DNA of 64,000 nt from Bacillus sp. FJAT-45350 (GCF_002335805.1 NZ_NISU01000001.1:2426079-2490078); one strand, 5' to 3'; positions 19,316-29,188 are shown, counted from the stretch's first letter. Notes: a model not told the origin generated them from the letters alone. Translations and numbers: made by a program.

Positions 19316-21097
19316 TTAGGCTGCTCTATCATTCTCTTCTACTTTGTTTTGTTGGCTTCCTTTTACGATAGCCGTCACAATAATAGCAGCTACAACGATT
19401 AAAATCCCAGTTCCAAGATTAAAACCAAATCCATGTACCATAACAAATCCTATACCACCAGCAAATAATAAATAATAGGCAGTTGGAATCATTGTTTTAC
19501 GTATCAGACTTCCTTCACGTCCCACAACTCCTGCGGCCGCAGATGCTGCTACTACATTATGAACACAAATCATGTTACCAGCTGCCCCACCGATGGCTTG
19601 TAACGCTACAATCGTTGCACCGTTTACACCGATGTTATCAGCGACACCAAATTGGAATAGTGAGAACATCATATTACTAATTGTATTACTTCCTGCTACG
19701 AAGGCACCAAGAGCACCAATAACAGGCGCAAATGCCGGCCACTGGTCACCCATAACACTTGAAACTGTTTCAGCAAGTAATAATGGCATGCTTGCTAAAT
19801 CTGCTGCATTTACACCTGAGTTAATAAATACTTGAACCATAGGTACGGCAAGTAATAAAGCTGCTGCTGCACTTACAGTTGTTGTAAAAGAATCTTTCAC
19901 TGCTCGCCCATAAGCTTTACCGTTCATACCATGTAAAACAATACAAATTAATGATACGAAAATCATAATTGCACCTGGCAAGTATAACGGTGTACTTGTA
20001 AAGGAAATTGATGTGCCAAATACTTCTGTAAAGCTTAATTTCACAGCATCTGCTGTTAACCACCCTCTAATTGGTAGTTCATTTAAACGAGTAAGAACTA
20101 AGATAGCTCCAACTAAAACATATGGAATCCACGCTATGAAAGGAGAGATTTTCTTTGCTGGGGCCTCTTCTGAAATACGAAGCTTCCCACTCCAATCAGC
20201 ATCCCAGTTTGATTTCACATCAAAATCCCATGTTTTCTTAGGCATGAATAAACCTTTTTTCGCGGCTGGAATAACAATTGCTAGACCAATTAATCCACCA
20301 AATAATGATGGGAATTCAGGTCCTAACAAGTTTGCTATTAGGGCATACGGAATTGTAAAAGACAATCCAGCAAAGATAGCAAACTTCCATATACCTAAAC
20401 CTTCTTTAATTGATTTATTTTTCCCAAAGAATTTCGTAAGCATAACGACCATAAATAGAGGTATTAAGGTACCAATAATTCCATGAATGATAGCTACTTG
20501 TCCACCAATCATATGAAGATATGCTTCATACGTCATCCCTAAGCTTGCTGCCGTTTCTTGAACTAAAGCAGATTCACTAATTCCTGAGTTAACCCCAACT
20601 AATATTGGTGTTCCAATTGCTCCAAAAGAAACCGGTGTTGACTGAATAATTAAAGCTACCATCACTGCAGCCATAGCCGGGAAGCCAATTGCTACAAGAA
20701 GTGGTGCTGCAATTGCTGCTGGTGTTCCAAATCCAGAAGCCCCCTCAATAAATGAACCAAATAACCAACAAATAATAATTGCTTGAACACGACGGTCAGG
20801 TGATATATCTGTAAACCCTTGACGAATCGTATGTAAAGCTCCACTTTCCTTTAATGTGTTTAAAAGCAATATCGCTCCAAACACAATAAATAAAATTTCA
20901 AATACAGTCACAAATCCACGTGAACTTGCAGCTGCTACCTGATTAAATGGAACTTTCCAAACTGTTACCGCTACTAAAACAGTTACAACGAATGCCAATG
21001 GCATCGCCCGGCTCGCTGGCCAGCGTAAAATTACTAGAAACAAAAATACAGTTAAAATTGGAACTAATGCTAATAAAGATAAAACCCCTACCCCCAT
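19316..21097 (-). CDS. lctP: L-lactate permease
   Basis: This 593-residue polytopic membrane protein (about 13-14 hydrophobic segments) belongs to the LctP/LldP lactate permease family; conserved stretches are [22 protein letters not shown] and [15 protein letters not shown]. It imports lactate for LutABC, whose genes follow. The start is ATG 21097, nine bases after GAGGGGG; an in-frame ATG at 21115 is part of that ribosome site. A strong promoter, a cre site and a shared operator lie upstream. Confidence 0.96.
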   Translation of the reverse strand: MGVGVLSLLALVPILTVFLFLVILRWPASRAMPLAFVVTVLVAVTVWKVPFNQVAAASSRGFVTVFEILFIVFGAILLLNTLKESGALHTIRQGFTDISPDRRVQAIIICWLFGSFIEGASGFGTPAAIAAPLLVAIGFPAMAAVMVALIIQSTPVSFGAIGTPILVGVNSGISESALVQETAASLGMTYEAYLHMIGGQVAIIHGIIGTLIPLFMVVMLTKFFGKNKSIKEGLGIWKFAIFAGLSFTIPYALIANLLGPEFPSLFGGLIGLAIVIPAAKKGLFMPKKTWDFDVKSNWDADWSGKLRISEEAPAKKISPFIAWIPYVLVGAILVLTRLNELPIRGWLTADAVKLSFTEVFGTSISFTSTPLYLPGAIMIFVSLICIVLHGMNGKAYGRAVKDSFTTTVSAAAALLLAVPMVQVFINSGVNAADLASMPLLLAETVSSVMGDQWPAFAPVIGALGAFVAGSNTISNMMFSLFQFGVADNIGVNGATIVALQAIGGAAGNMICVHNVVAASAAAGVVGREGSLIRKTMIPTAYYLLFAGGIGFVMVHGFGFNLGTGILIVVAAIIVTAIVKGSQQNKVEENDRAA

Positions 21098-21203
21098 GTT
21101 CAGTTTCCCCCTCATAGTAAGTTCATCTAATATATCCCAAAGACCAAATTTTCGAACTTTATTATTTTATAATCAGTCGAATAATCATATAATCATATCT
21201 TAA

Positions 21204-21260
21204 GGTCATCAGACGAGTTGTAAGTGCTTTCATTATATGAAAAGTTCATAAATTATTCAA
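21204..21260 (-). promoter_or_regulatory. lctP promoter with cre site and operator-like sequence
   Basis: The -35 is TTGAAT (21260-21255) and the -10 is TATAAT (21237-21232), 17 bases apart. TGAAAGCACTTACA (21232-21219) matches the CcpA cre consensus TGWAANCGNTNWCA at 13 of 14 positions and covers the start site. TCTGATGACC (21213-21204), shared with the lutA leader, lies just downstream. Lactate use would thus be repressed by CcpA and by a LutR-like factor (inference). Confidence 0.7.
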
Positions 21261-21356
21261 GATTCTTTCGACAAATTGCAAAAATTCTATCACTTAAAAT
21301 TTGACAACCATGATAATAACCTATTTTTCACCATATAACAGGATGATTTAAACAGA

Positions 21357-21412
21357 AAAAGGACTGACTATTGTTTTTATATGACAATAGTACAGTCCTT
21401 TAAATTTTTTAC
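21357..21412. terminator. Bidirectional terminator after tcdA
   Basis: AAAGGACTG and CAGTCCTTT enclose a second stem CTATTG/CAATAG, with A/T tracts on both sides. It follows the tcdA stop by about 45 bases; a smaller AAAAAATC/GATTTTTT hairpin lies between them (21430-21454). Confidence 0.75.
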
Positions 21413-21458
21413 ATACAGTATTTAGGTAGAAAAAAATCCTTATATGATTTTTTTCATT

Positions 21459-22220
21459 TTAACGATTAATTGTAATATCTTTAAGTAAATTCGTAATAAC
21501 ATGACCTGCCATCAATAAGCCTGAAACGGAAGGAACAAAAGCATTTGATGATGGTGGCATTTTTGCCTTTCGAATTGGCCCTTCTTCTGCCTTTTCTGGA
21601 ACAATTTCTTTGCGAATATCTTCGCGAATTTTAATCGGTTGTTCATCAGAAAACACAACATTAATTCCCTTGTGAATTCTATCTTTTCGAAGCTTTGTAC
21701 GAATTACCTTTGCAATTGGATCGTAGCTTGTCTTAGAAATATCAGCAATTCTTAGACGTGATGGGTCCATCTTATTTGCCACACCCATACTAGAGATAAT
21801 TTGAATATCTCGTTTCAAACATTCCTTCATTAAGTGAATTTTATATGTAATCGTATCACTAGCATCTACTACAAAGTCTAAATTATAATCGAAAAATTGC
21901 TCATAAGTCTCTTCCGTATAGAACATTTTTAGTGCTACTACCTCACACTCTGGATTGATATCAGCAATTCTCTCCTTCATTACCTCAACCTTTTGGCGAC
22001 CCACAGTTGAAAGTAGTGCATGAATTTGTCTGTTCACATTCGTTATATCAATATCGTCCTTATCGACTAAAATAAGGCGACCAACACCAGATCTAGCAAG
22101 CGCCTCTGCTGAAAATGAACCTACTCCACCTATACCTAACACGGCTACCGTACTGCCTTTTAATATACTTAAACCATCATGTCCAATGGCTAATTCGTTT
22201 CTTGAGAACTGATGTAACAT
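21459..22220 (-). CDS. tcdA: TcdA, tRNA threonylcarbamoyladenosine dehydratase
   Basis: TcdA (CsdL, YgdL; B. subtilis YrvM) makes cyclic t6A at position 37 of ANN-decoding tRNAs using ATP. The E1-like fold is visible: nucleotide loop VLGIGGVGSFSAEALARSG, DKDDIDITNVNRQ, and VDASDTITYKIHL. The start is ATG 22220 (MLHQFSRNELAIG), after AAAGGGGT; the longer frame is not supported. The length of 253 residues is normal. Its place next to 6S RNA matches B. subtilis. Confidence 0.95.
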   Translation of the reverse strand: MLHQFSRNELAIGHDGLSILKGSTVAVLGIGGVGSFSAEALARSGVGRLILVDKDDIDITNVNRQIHALLSTVGRQKVEVMKERIADINPECEVVALKMFYTEETYEQFFDYNLDFVVDASDTITYKIHLMKECLKRDIQIISSMGVANKMDPSRLRIADISKTSYDPIAKVIRTKLRKDRIHKGINVVFSDEQPIKIREDIRKEIVPEKAEEGPIRKAKMPPSSNAFVPSVSGLLMAGHVITNLLKDITINR

Positions 22221-22494
22221 GTAAATACCCCTTTCATGCCGTTTACTATAGCTATCTACTCGGAATTGAATATACCATATCAAAATTAAAAAAGGAAGTC
22301 AGTTACTTATTGACATTAGTATAAACAACATACGTCGGAGACATGTAGGATTTGAAGGTAATATATTCTTGGCGAAATATTGTCATTTAGGGGTTTAGAG
22401 ACAATAGAATTGGATAGAACTATAATAAAATGACCTAATGTATGTGAATTTATGAGATAATAGAATTACCCACAATAGAAAGTTGGTATTATAT

Positions 22495-22674
22495 ATGAAA
22501 AATAAAAACAAATATCAAGTCGATCAAGAAGTATTAATTAAGTCTACTGGTGAGACTGTCACTATTAGTAAGTTCAGTTATGTAGCAAACATGAAACGCT
22601 ATTCCTATACAGTAAAGGAAAATCCACAAACGTTTTACTTTGAAGAAGAAATCCAGCCTGTTACAAACGAATAA
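22495..22674 (+). CDS. Small conserved-looking protein of unknown function
   Basis: The 59-residue product (from ATG 22495) is hydrophilic, with YQVDQEVLIKSTGETVTISKFSYV followed by KRYSYTVKENPQTFYFEEEI. The alternating hydrophobic pattern suggests a small beta-barrel (SH3- or KOW-like). I do not recognise a named family. The ribosome site (GAAAG...GG) is weak. It is convergent with the 6S RNA, with a hairpin between them. Bacillus-like codon use supports it as real. Confidence 0.6.
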   Translation: MKNKNKYQVDQEVLIKSTGETVTISKFSYVANMKRYSYTVKENPQTFYFEEEIQPVTNE

Positions 22675-22686
22675 CAATTAAATAAA

Positions 22687-22731
22687 AAAATAAAAGAAGT
22701 CTAAGTGGATAATAACTATCCCTTAGACTTC
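22687..22731 (-). terminator. Terminator of 6S RNA
   Basis: On the minus strand GAAGTCTAAG pairs with CTTAGACTTC, with an inner GGATA/TATCC stem, followed by a long T-rich tract down to 22682. Confidence 0.85.
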
Positions 22732-22744
22732 GATAAATGTAAAA

Positions 22745-22931
22745 TTAATAAGAGTCCCAATTGTGCCGTCTCACCTTCGTTTTGAACCTGCTCTCGCAGG
22801 GTGGTGCTCTGCTCCATTCTTCATACGTCCTATGAAAGGCATGTATTCCAAACCGAGACTCAAGCTCCGAAAAAAAGGTGTTGGCTCAAAACGTACAGAT
22901 TCCTACGTACACTTCAGGACTCTTAACTTGT
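22745..22931 (-). ncRNA. ssrS: 6S RNA
   Basis: The minus strand carries an RNA closed by AAGAGTCC (22926-22918) and GGGACTCTT (22758-22750). Near the 5' end it has GTCCTGAAGTGTACGTAGG and TTTTGAGCC, similar to my memory of B. subtilis 6S-1 (bsrA), which also lies between aspS and yrvM/tcdA. The middle can form a long interrupted hairpin with the large bubble that mimics an open promoter and traps sigma-A RNA polymerase. Exact ends are estimates. Confidence 0.85.
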
Positions 22932-22938
22932 TATATTT

Positions 22939-22967
22939 ATAATATCATCTACGTTTACTTTTTTCAA
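22939..22967 (-). promoter_or_regulatory. Promoter of 6S RNA
   Basis: TTGAAA (22967-22962) and TATTAT (22944-22939) are spaced by 17 bases. The predicted start is near 22932, which agrees with the closing stem of the RNA. Confidence 0.7.
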
Positions 22968-23071
22968 CTATAAAAGAGTATTAATTCTGAAAATTAAAAT
23001 TGTTGTATCGCTTTTCATACTACTCCTTTCTGTGTTACATTACCGATAAATAAAGCTAATGAGGTGTTTAT

Positions 23072-23359
23072 ATGACTATAATAGCCACTCATCCTTGTGT
23101 TGAAATAAGACAAGAAATTGGTTGGACAGAAAAACGAGTCGTTGAGGATTGGTATGAACTGGAGCTATACCAGGATAAACTTAGCTATAAAAATAAAGAA
23201 TTTTGTCTTTCAAAAGTTTTTGACCTTTCTTATCGTCGTACATCCAATTCAATTGGTTTTTTATATTTACATACCGACCATGGTGTTCATTCGTTATATA
23301 TTAAATCTGAACCAGTTCAATTTATTGAATCATTTCGCCTTCTAAAGAAAGGCTATTAA
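23072..23359 (+). CDS. Small protein of unknown function
   Basis: The 95-residue product starts at ATG 23072 after GAGGTG. It has the pattern of a PH-like beta fold (WYELELYQDKLSYKNKEFCLSKVFDLSYR, then GFLYLHTDHGVHSLYIKSEPVQFIESFRLL), with no signal peptide or membrane segment. I cannot name the family. It ends only eight bases from the convergent hom stop. Good ribosome site and an alternating hydrophobic pattern support a real gene. Confidence 0.7.
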   Translation: MTIIATHPCVEIRQEIGWTEKRVVEDWYELELYQDKLSYKNKEFCLSKVFDLSYRRTSNSIGFLYLHTDHGVHSLYIKSEPVQFIESFRLLKKGY

Positions 23360-23367
23360 GATAAATG

Positions 23368-24606
23368 TTAGACAGATACGATATTCTTGTTCAGTTTAAC
23401 TATTTCTTCATCCCCAAAGATAGGAAAACAATTAGGAATAGTATCTTGAAAACCTTCTAATTCTACTTCAGATATAGTTATAACCCAAACCAATCTTTCT
23501 CCATTACAATAAACTTGTTCTATCTTATGATTAAACTGTTGAAGCTTTTCCTTTAACGGTTTTTCTTCATCTTTATTAGAAAATAAAAGTAATCTCGTCT
23601 CGTCAAAATTATTATTTTGTATTGGGGCTTGTAGCTTTACTAAATGACTACTTTTATTGTGAAAGTGAAAAACAAAATCCTCTATCATACTATTCGCCGT
23701 TGGCTTCTTTCCTGCACCAGGACCAGTAAAGCTCAAATTGTCGAACCACTCACTAACTACTTGAACAGCATTTGATACACTTTTTATATGTGAAAAACTA
23801 TGATTCTTCGTTACAAATGCTGGTGCAACACTCCCTTTAATTGTTCCGTTAATCTTCTTGGCTTCCCCAATTAATTTAATCGTAAGCCCTAGTTCCTCTG
23901 CAATTGTCACTTTCCATTTTTCGATCTTTGTGATACCAGTGCGTCGTACATTGTATTCCTCAGGCCATTCGCCAAAACAGAGGCGGCTGAGTATTCGAAT
24001 TTTGTACCAACTGTCAAATCCCTCGATATCATCTGTCGGGTCAGCCTCTGCAAAACCAAGCTCTTGTGCCTCAGTTAAAGCCTCCTCAAACCCTTTTCCC
24101 TTTTCATTCATTTCCGTTAGTATGTAATTTGTCGTTCCATTAAGAATTCCTAAAACTTTATGAATAGGGCTCGTAGCTAAATTAGCCTTTAGGGCATTAA
24201 CAATTGGTATACCTCCAGCAACTGTTGCCTCATATCCTAAAAACGTATCATGTTCATTTGCTAATTCCTCTAATTCCTTCCCATGCTTTGCAACTAACTC
24301 TTTATTAGCAGTAATCACAGGAATACCTCTATTTAAAAAACTAGAAACATAGTCCTTTGCTGGTATCGTTCCTCCAATTGCTTCAAATACTAAATCATAC
24401 TCTTCCTTAAAAAAATCTTCTTCATTATCTGTAAGGAGCGTCTTATCGATAGATAACTCTCTTTCCTTTTCACGATTACTTACTAAGATTTTAGTTATAC
24501 TAATCTCTTGCTGTAATAAGCTTTCTAACGTCGAACGAGTTTCTTCTATTCTCTCATATACTCCAGTCCCAACTGTTCCAAATCCAATTAAACCTACTGA
24601 TAACAT
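23368..24606 (-). CDS. hom: Homoserine dehydrogenase
   Basis: The enzyme reduces aspartate semialdehyde to homoserine, the branch to methionine and threonine. The NAD(P) loop GLIGFGTVGTGVYE is at the N-terminus, the catalytic region has TANKELVAKHG, GYEATVAGGIPIV and LNGTTNYILTEM, and AEADPTDDIEGFDSWYKI binds substrate. The C-terminal about 90 residues, where the ACT domain should be, are poorly conserved. The start is ATG 24606, with GGAGG. No thrC or thrB follows. A SAM riboswitch controls it, which ties this copy to methionine synthesis. Confidence 0.94.
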   Translation of the reverse strand: MLSVGLIGFGTVGTGVYERIEETRSTLESLLQQEISITKILVSNREKERELSIDKTLLTDNEEDFFKEEYDLVFEAIGGTIPAKDYVSSFLNRGIPVITANKELVAKHGKELEELANEHDTFLGYEATVAGGIPIVNALKANLATSPIHKVLGILNGTTNYILTEMNEKGKGFEEALTEAQELGFAEADPTDDIEGFDSWYKIRILSRLCFGEWPEEYNVRRTGITKIEKWKVTIAEELGLTIKLIGEAKKINGTIKGSVAPAFVTKNHSFSHIKSVSNAVQVVSEWFDNLSFTGPGAGKKPTANSMIEDFVFHFHNKSSHLVKLQAPIQNNNFDETRLLLFSNKDEEKPLKEKLQQFNHKIEQVYCNGERLVWVITISEVELEGFQDTIPNCFPIFGDEEIVKLNKNIVSV

Positions 24607-24656
24607 TATTACTCCTCCTTGATGAACGTGTTTATAGTGTTTCTTGAAAAAAGAAA

Positions 24657-24797
24657 AAACCTTTCCAGATAAGGAAAGGTTTCTCACGCCTCACTTATCT
24701 CTCAGAACTAGATAGCTCTGCTGAAATTAGCACCTTTGTTTGATCCAAACAGGTTGCTGGGCGTCATCGGGTCAGTCCCTCAGCCTCTCTTGATAAG
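24657..24797 (-). promoter_or_regulatory. SAM-I (S-box) riboswitch of hom
   Basis: The aptamer runs from 24797 to 24694 with P1 formed by CTTATCA and AGATAAG. The core contains AGAGAGGCTGAGGGACTG, CCGATGACGCCCAGCAACC and GGTGCTAATTTCAGCAG, all diagnostic S-box segments. A terminator follows (AAACCTTTCC, 24682-24673, with GGAAAGGTTT, 24666-24657) and ends in a T-run. Binding of SAM should stop transcription before hom. Confidence 0.97.
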
Positions 24798-24876
24798 TTC
24801 TATATAATTTTTTTAAAACGTCATGTCTTGATGTAGATTATATGTTTTGAAAATTAGAAAGTCAATATTTTTTCAA

Positions 24877-26667
24877 TTATGCGTTAACTTTTTTCTCTTC
24901 TTTCCTTGGAACAATTGATAAGTTTAATTCTTTTAATTGAGCTTCACTTACTTCACCTGGTGCATTCGTTAATAAGCAGCTAGCACTTGCTGTTTTAGGG
25001 AATGCAATTGTATCACGTAAGTTTGTTTTTCCCGCTAGTAACATAATTAGACGGTCTAAACCTAGTGCAATCCCACCATGTGGAGGTGTACCGTATTCAA
25101 ATGCATCTAGAAGGAATCCAAATTGCTCTTTTGCCTCTTCAGGAGTAAATCCTAATGCAGAGAACATTTTTTCTTGTACATCACGTTGATAAATACGTTG
25201 TGAACCTCCACCAAGCTCATAACCATTAAGAACAAGGTCATATGCTTCTGCACGAACTTTACCTGGTTCTTTATCTAGTAAATCAAGGTCTTCTACTTTC
25301 GGACTTGTGAACGGATGGTGTAGTGCCACATAACGTTTTCCGTCTTCATCATATTCAACAAGTGGGAAGTCTACTACCCAAAGGAAGTTGAATTTGCTGT
25401 TATCGATAAGTCCTAGCTCTTTACCAAACTTCAAACGAAGAGCTCCAAGGCTATCCCATACAACTTGCTTCTTATCAGCTCCGAAGAATAATAAATCTCC
25501 TGGTTCGGCATTTAGCTCCTTGCGAATCGCAGCTGTCTCTTCTTCGTTAAAGAACTTCGCAATTGGCCCTTTTAGCTCGTCTTCTTCGACTTTTAACCAA
25601 GCTAAACCTTTTGCTCCATAAATAGCAACAAAGTCTGCTAACTCATCGATCTCTTTACGAGACATTTTCGTTGCAACACCTTTTACATTTAATCCTTTAA
25701 CAATTCCGCCGTTTGCAACGGCACTAGTAAACACTTTAAAGTTACTATCTTTGACGATATCAGAGAGCTCCACAAGCTCCATGTCGAAACGAGTATCAGG
25801 CTTGTCTGAGCCATAACGGTTCATCGCATCATCGTACGTCAAACGTTGGAATGGAAGCTGTACATCTATACCTTTTGTTTCTTTTAAAACATTTACCATC
25901 ATTTCTTCCATCATTGAAATTAAATCTTCTTTATCCATGAAAGAAGTTTCGATATCGACTTGAGTGAACTCAGGCTGACGGTCAGCACGTAAATCTTCAT
26001 CACGGAAACAGCGTACAATTTGATAATAACGCTCAAAGCCTGAAACCATTAATAACTGCTTAAATAGTTGTGGTGATTGAGGCAATGCATAAAACTCTCC
26101 ATGGTGTACACGACTTGGAACTAAATAATCACGTGCTCCTTCTGGTGTACTTTTTGTTAGCATTGGTGTTTCAATCTCTAGGAAACGATTGTTATCTAAG
26201 TAATCACGAATCATTTTTGTTGTTTTATGACGTAGCATAAAAGTTTCCTGCATGTCTGGACGGCGAAGATCTAAATAACGGTATCTTAAACGAATATCTT
26301 CCGAAGCATCCGTACCTTCTTCAATTTGGAATGGAAGAGCTTTCGAAGCATTTAAAATTGTAATTTTATTAACATGAACTTCTACCGTTCCTGTTGGAAT
26401 CTTTTCATTAATTGTCTCATCGTCACGCTTTACAACTGTTCCTTCAACATCTAATACGTACTCACTACGAACACGGTCAGCGATTTTCAATGCCTCTTCA
26501 GAAATTTCAGGACTGAATACAACCTGTACAATTCCTGAACGATCACGAAGGTCAATGAAAATTACTTGACCTAAGTCACGACGTGTTCGTACCCATCCTT
26601 TTAACTGAACCTTTTCCCCAATTGTTTGTTCCGTAATTTCTCCACAGTTATGAGTTCTTCCTATCAT
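24877..26667 (-). CDS. aspS: Aspartyl-tRNA synthetase
   Basis: The 596-residue enzyme charges tRNA-Asp. It has the N-terminal OB anticodon-binding fold ([26 protein letters not shown]), the class II motifs ([26 protein letters not shown] and [15 protein letters not shown]), and the bacterial GAD insert. An acidic/basic KEEKKVNA tail ends it. It lies six bases downstream of hisS and so shares its T-box-controlled transcript, as in B. subtilis. I cannot tell whether it charges Asn as well. Confidence 0.98.
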   Translation of the reverse strand: MIGRTHNCGEITEQTIGEKVQLKGWVRTRRDLGQVIFIDLRDRSGIVQVVFSPEISEEALKIADRVRSEYVLDVEGTVVKRDDETINEKIPTGTVEVHVNKITILNASKALPFQIEEGTDASEDIRLRYRYLDLRRPDMQETFMLRHKTTKMIRDYLDNNRFLEIETPMLTKSTPEGARDYLVPSRVHHGEFYALPQSPQLFKQLLMVSGFERYYQIVRCFRDEDLRADRQPEFTQVDIETSFMDKEDLISMMEEMMVNVLKETKGIDVQLPFQRLTYDDAMNRYGSDKPDTRFDMELVELSDIVKDSNFKVFTSAVANGGIVKGLNVKGVATKMSRKEIDELADFVAIYGAKGLAWLKVEEDELKGPIAKFFNEEETAAIRKELNAEPGDLLFFGADKKQVVWDSLGALRLKFGKELGLIDNSKFNFLWVVDFPLVEYDEDGKRYVALHHPFTSPKVEDLDLLDKEPGKVRAEAYDLVLNGYELGGGSQRIYQRDVQEKMFSALGFTPEEAKEQFGFLLDAFEYGTPPHGGIALGLDRLIMLLAGKTNLRDTIAFPKTASASCLLTNAPGEVSEAQLKELNLSIVPRKEEKKVNA

Positions 26668-26672
26668 TTTAC

Positions 26673-27950
26673 TTACTCCTCCTCGGCTTTTTCTTTCATA
26701 TAGTTAGCAAATTGGTCAAGGGATACTTCTTCTTTGTCTCCCGTTCCCATTGATTTCACATTAATTTTATTTGCAGCTAATTCATCGTCTCCAATGACCG
26801 CTGTGTACTTTGCTTTTAAACGGTCTGCAGCTTTGAACTGACCTTTAACTTTTCTATCTAAGTAATCCTTTTCCGCCGTTAAACCAGCTTGACGAAGCTC
26901 AAATAGTAAACTAGCAGCTCGGTCCTTTGCACTTTCACCCATTGCAACAATATAACAATCGATACTTTGTTCTACTGGAATTTCAACATTCTGTGCTTTT
27001 AATGCCATTAGCAATCGTTCAATACTTAATGCAAAGCCGATTCCTGGTGTCTCTGGTCCACCTAGCTCTTCAGCAAGACCATTATAACGACCACCACCAC
27101 TTAAGGTTGTAATCGCTCCAAAGCCTTCTCCTTCAATCATAATTTCAAAGGCAGTATTATTGTAATAATCTAGTCCCCGTACAAGAGTCGCATCAACTTC
27201 AAAAGAAATATTCATATCCGTTAAATACTTTTGTACTTTAGAGAAAAATGCTTTTGAATCTTCATTTAAGTAGTTTAAGATGGAAGGAGCTGTACCCATT
27301 AATTCATGGTCTCTGTCCTTTTTACAATCTAATATCCGAAGTGGATTCTTTTCTAATCGACTTTGACAATCAGAGCAGAACTCACCAATTCTTGGCTTAA
27401 AGTGGTCAATTAATGCATTACGATGAGCTTGTCTACTTTCATCATCACCTAAGCTATTAATCACAAGCTTTAAATTACTTAAACCTAATTCACGATAAAA
27501 CTCCATCGCCAGTGCAATAACCTCTGCATCAATAGCAGGGTCGTTACTTCCTAATGCTTCAATTCCAAATTGAACAAATTGACGCATACGTCCTGATTGT
27601 GGGCGCTCATAGCGGAACATAGGACCAATATAGTAGAGTTTTATTGGCTGACTTGGAGAACCAAATAGCTTATTCTCTACATACGAACGAACAGTAGAAG
27701 CTGTACCTTCTGGACGCAATGTTAAGCTTCTATCTCCTCTATCCGTGAATGTATACATTTCTTTTTGAACAATATCTGTCGTATCCCCAACTCCTCGTTG
27801 GAACACTTCTGTATGCTCAAATATTGGCGTACGAATTTCACTGTAATTGTATCGTTTGCACAAATCTCGCGCTTTTCTTTCTATGTATTGCCATAACTCT
27901 ACATCCCCAGGTAAAATATCTTGTGTTCCCCGTGGTATTTGAATCTTCAT
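26673..27950 (-). CDS. hisS: Histidyl-tRNA synthetase
   Basis: The 425-residue enzyme starts [14 protein letters not shown]. Motif 2 is [24 protein letters not shown], the histidine loop is [14 protein letters not shown], and the C-terminal anticodon-binding domain is present. The ribosome site is AAAGGGAG. Upstream, a heptad-repeat element and then a T-box leader precede it. Transcription continues into aspS. Confidence 0.98.
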   Translation of the reverse strand: MKIQIPRGTQDILPGDVELWQYIERKARDLCKRYNYSEIRTPIFEHTEVFQRGVGDTTDIVQKEMYTFTDRGDRSLTLRPEGTASTVRSYVENKLFGSPSQPIKLYYIGPMFRYERPQSGRMRQFVQFGIEALGSNDPAIDAEVIALAMEFYRELGLSNLKLVINSLGDDESRQAHRNALIDHFKPRIGEFCSDCQSRLEKNPLRILDCKKDRDHELMGTAPSILNYLNEDSKAFFSKVQKYLTDMNISFEVDATLVRGLDYYNNTAFEIMIEGEGFGAITTLSGGGRYNGLAEELGGPETPGIGFALSIERLLMALKAQNVEIPVEQSIDCYIVAMGESAKDRAASLLFELRQAGLTAEKDYLDRKVKGQFKAADRLKAKYTAVIGDDELAANKINVKSMGTGDKEEVSLDQFANYMKEKAEEE

Positions 27951-27970
27951 CTGTTAACTCCCTTTCGTCA

Positions 27971-28078
27971 AAGTGCAATTACGAATTGCGAATTATGAAT
28001 TATGAATTATGAATTACGAATTTAAAACAGGTATCTTCTAATTGCCATTTGCAATTCGCAATAGCAATTAATCATTGT
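27971..28078. repeat. Heptad-repeat element B inside the hisS leader
   Basis: The left arm (27974-28022) contains seven units of seven bases: AATTACG, AATTGCG, AATTATG three times, AATTACG, AATTTAA. The right arm (28037-28076) read on the minus strand gives GATTAATTGC, TATTGCG, AATTGCA, AATGGCA. It lies between the T-box terminator and the hisS ribosome site, so it is part of the full-length hisS mRNA leader. No long central hairpin is seen in this copy. Confidence 0.8.
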
Positions 28079-28088
28079 TTTTAAATAC

Positions 28089-28340
28089 AAAAAAACTCCC
28101 ACCCCTGATCATAGTCAGGGACGAGAGTTATACCCGTGGTGCCACCCTAATTGAAGCTATCAATAGCTTCCTCTTTCAAGTAGTTAACGCCTACTACGCT
28201 TCTTCCTACTGAGCATGACTGCATTTCAGAAAAAGACCTACAGGGTGTTCATTCATTAAGTGCAATGTAGAAATGCTTACAGCCAAGGCATTTCCTCTCT
28301 AAACATGCGTTTCCTTAATTACTATTCCCTATCAAACGGT
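28089..28340 (-). promoter_or_regulatory. T-box leader of hisS-aspS
   Basis: The T-box core AGGGTGGCACCACG lies at 28148-28135 on the minus strand. The terminator (stem 28128-28095) ends in a T-run at 28094-28089. In Stem I a CAC (His) triplet at 28247-28245, within TGAACACCC, is the best specifier candidate. The core differs from the usual GGTACCGCG in two places, which may be matched in the antiterminator. Confidence 0.92.
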
Positions 28341-28364
28341 TTTACTTTTCATCATTTGTTTTCT

Positions 28365-28393
28365 ATCATACGAATCTTCAATCATACTGTCAA
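28365..28393 (-). promoter_or_regulatory. Sigma-A promoter of hisS-aspS
   Basis: TTGACA (28393-28388) and TATGAT (28370-28365) with a 17-base spacer lie directly before the T-box. Confidence 0.85.
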
Positions 28394-28439
28394 TATATTT
28401 CGATAAAATATAACAGTCGTAACGCACTTTGATAAAAAA

Positions 28440-28616
28440 TTAATTTCTACCTAACTTTTGCTTCAATTGCTTTACTTCACGTAAAGATAAACCAAATTCA
28501 TCAGCCATTTCTAAGCTTGTCTTTTGATTTTCTTGCTCAATAAATTCATGAAAATTCACGTGGAATAATTGATGGGATTGACTACCAACTGCCTGCTGTC
28601 TAAAACCGGATCGCAT
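28440..28616 (-). CDS. yrzK: YrzK-like small helix-turn-helix protein
   Basis: A 58-residue open frame starts at ATG 28616 after GGAAGAG and ends at TAA 28442-28440. The product (start MRSGFRQQAVGSQSHQ, then TSLEMADEFGLSLREVKQLKQKLGRN) looks like a single helix-turn-helix: the MADEFGLSLREVKQL segment fits an HTH recognition unit. It occupies the place of B. subtilis yrzK between dtd and hisS; the match is by position and memory. Function is unknown. Confidence 0.75.
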   Translation of the reverse strand: MRSGFRQQAVGSQSHQLFHVNFHEFIEQENQKTSLEMADEFGLSLREVKQLKQKLGRN

Positions 28617-28735
28617 GTCTCTCTTCCTTTCTTAATCACATTACGATCTAGCTTACCCAAATTTATAAGATTTCTTTCAAATGTTAAAAAAATGTCTGAT
28701 AATTTATACACTACTCTACTCAGAAATGTCTTTTA

Positions 28736-29176
28736 TTATTTACTCTCCACAATCAACGACACAGGTCCATGATTTACAAGTGAAACATCCATCATTGCAC
28801 CAAATTTTCCTGTTTCTACGGTAATTCCTTGCTCACGTAGGAGAGTATTAAACTGGTCATAAAGCTTTTCTGCTTGTTCAGGCTTGGCAGCTGACATAAA
28901 GTTCGGCCTTCTCCCTTTTCGACAGTCGCCATATAGAGTAAATTGTGAAACAGATAGTATTTCTCCCTCAACATCAAGAAGAGAGTGATTCATTTTCCCA
29001 TCCTCATCCTCAAAAATACGAAGATTGATAACTTTATCTGCCACATACTTAATATGCTCAATTGTATCCTCATGAGTAATACCAACCAGTAACATTAACC
29101 CATGATTTATTTTACCAACAACATCGTTTCCTACAGTAACCGATGCCTGCTTAACCCTCTGTAAAACAACCCGCAC
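28736..29176 (-). CDS. dtd: D-aminoacyl-tRNA deacylase
   Basis: DTD removes D-amino acids wrongly attached to tRNA and also proofreads glycine on tRNA-Ala. Both active-site motifs are seen: SQFTLYGD mid-protein and [11 protein letters not shown] at the C-terminus. The start is GTG 29176 ([16 protein letters not shown]); the in-frame GTG at 29185 lies in the AGAGGTG ribosome site. At 146 residues it has the family length. It follows relA, as in B. subtilis, but a heptad-repeat element separates them. Confidence 0.95.
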   Translation of the reverse strand: MRVVLQRVKQASVTVGNDVVGKINHGLMLLVGITHEDTIEHIKYVADKVINLRIFEDEDGKMNHSLLDVEGEILSVSQFTLYGDCRKGRRPNFMSAAKPEQAEKLYDQFNTLLREQGITVETGKFGAMMDVSLVNHGPVSLIVESK

Positions 29177-29188
29177 AAAAAACACCTC

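Noticed and set aside
20013-20486. 157-residue plus-strand open frame
   Set aside because: It lies entirely inside lctP in antisense, has no ribosome site, and its composition follows the codons of the real gene.
28569-28772. Plus-strand 67-residue frame between yrzK and dtd
   Set aside because: It overlaps both yrzK and dtd in antisense and has no supported start; the minus-strand yrzK frame is the better gene.
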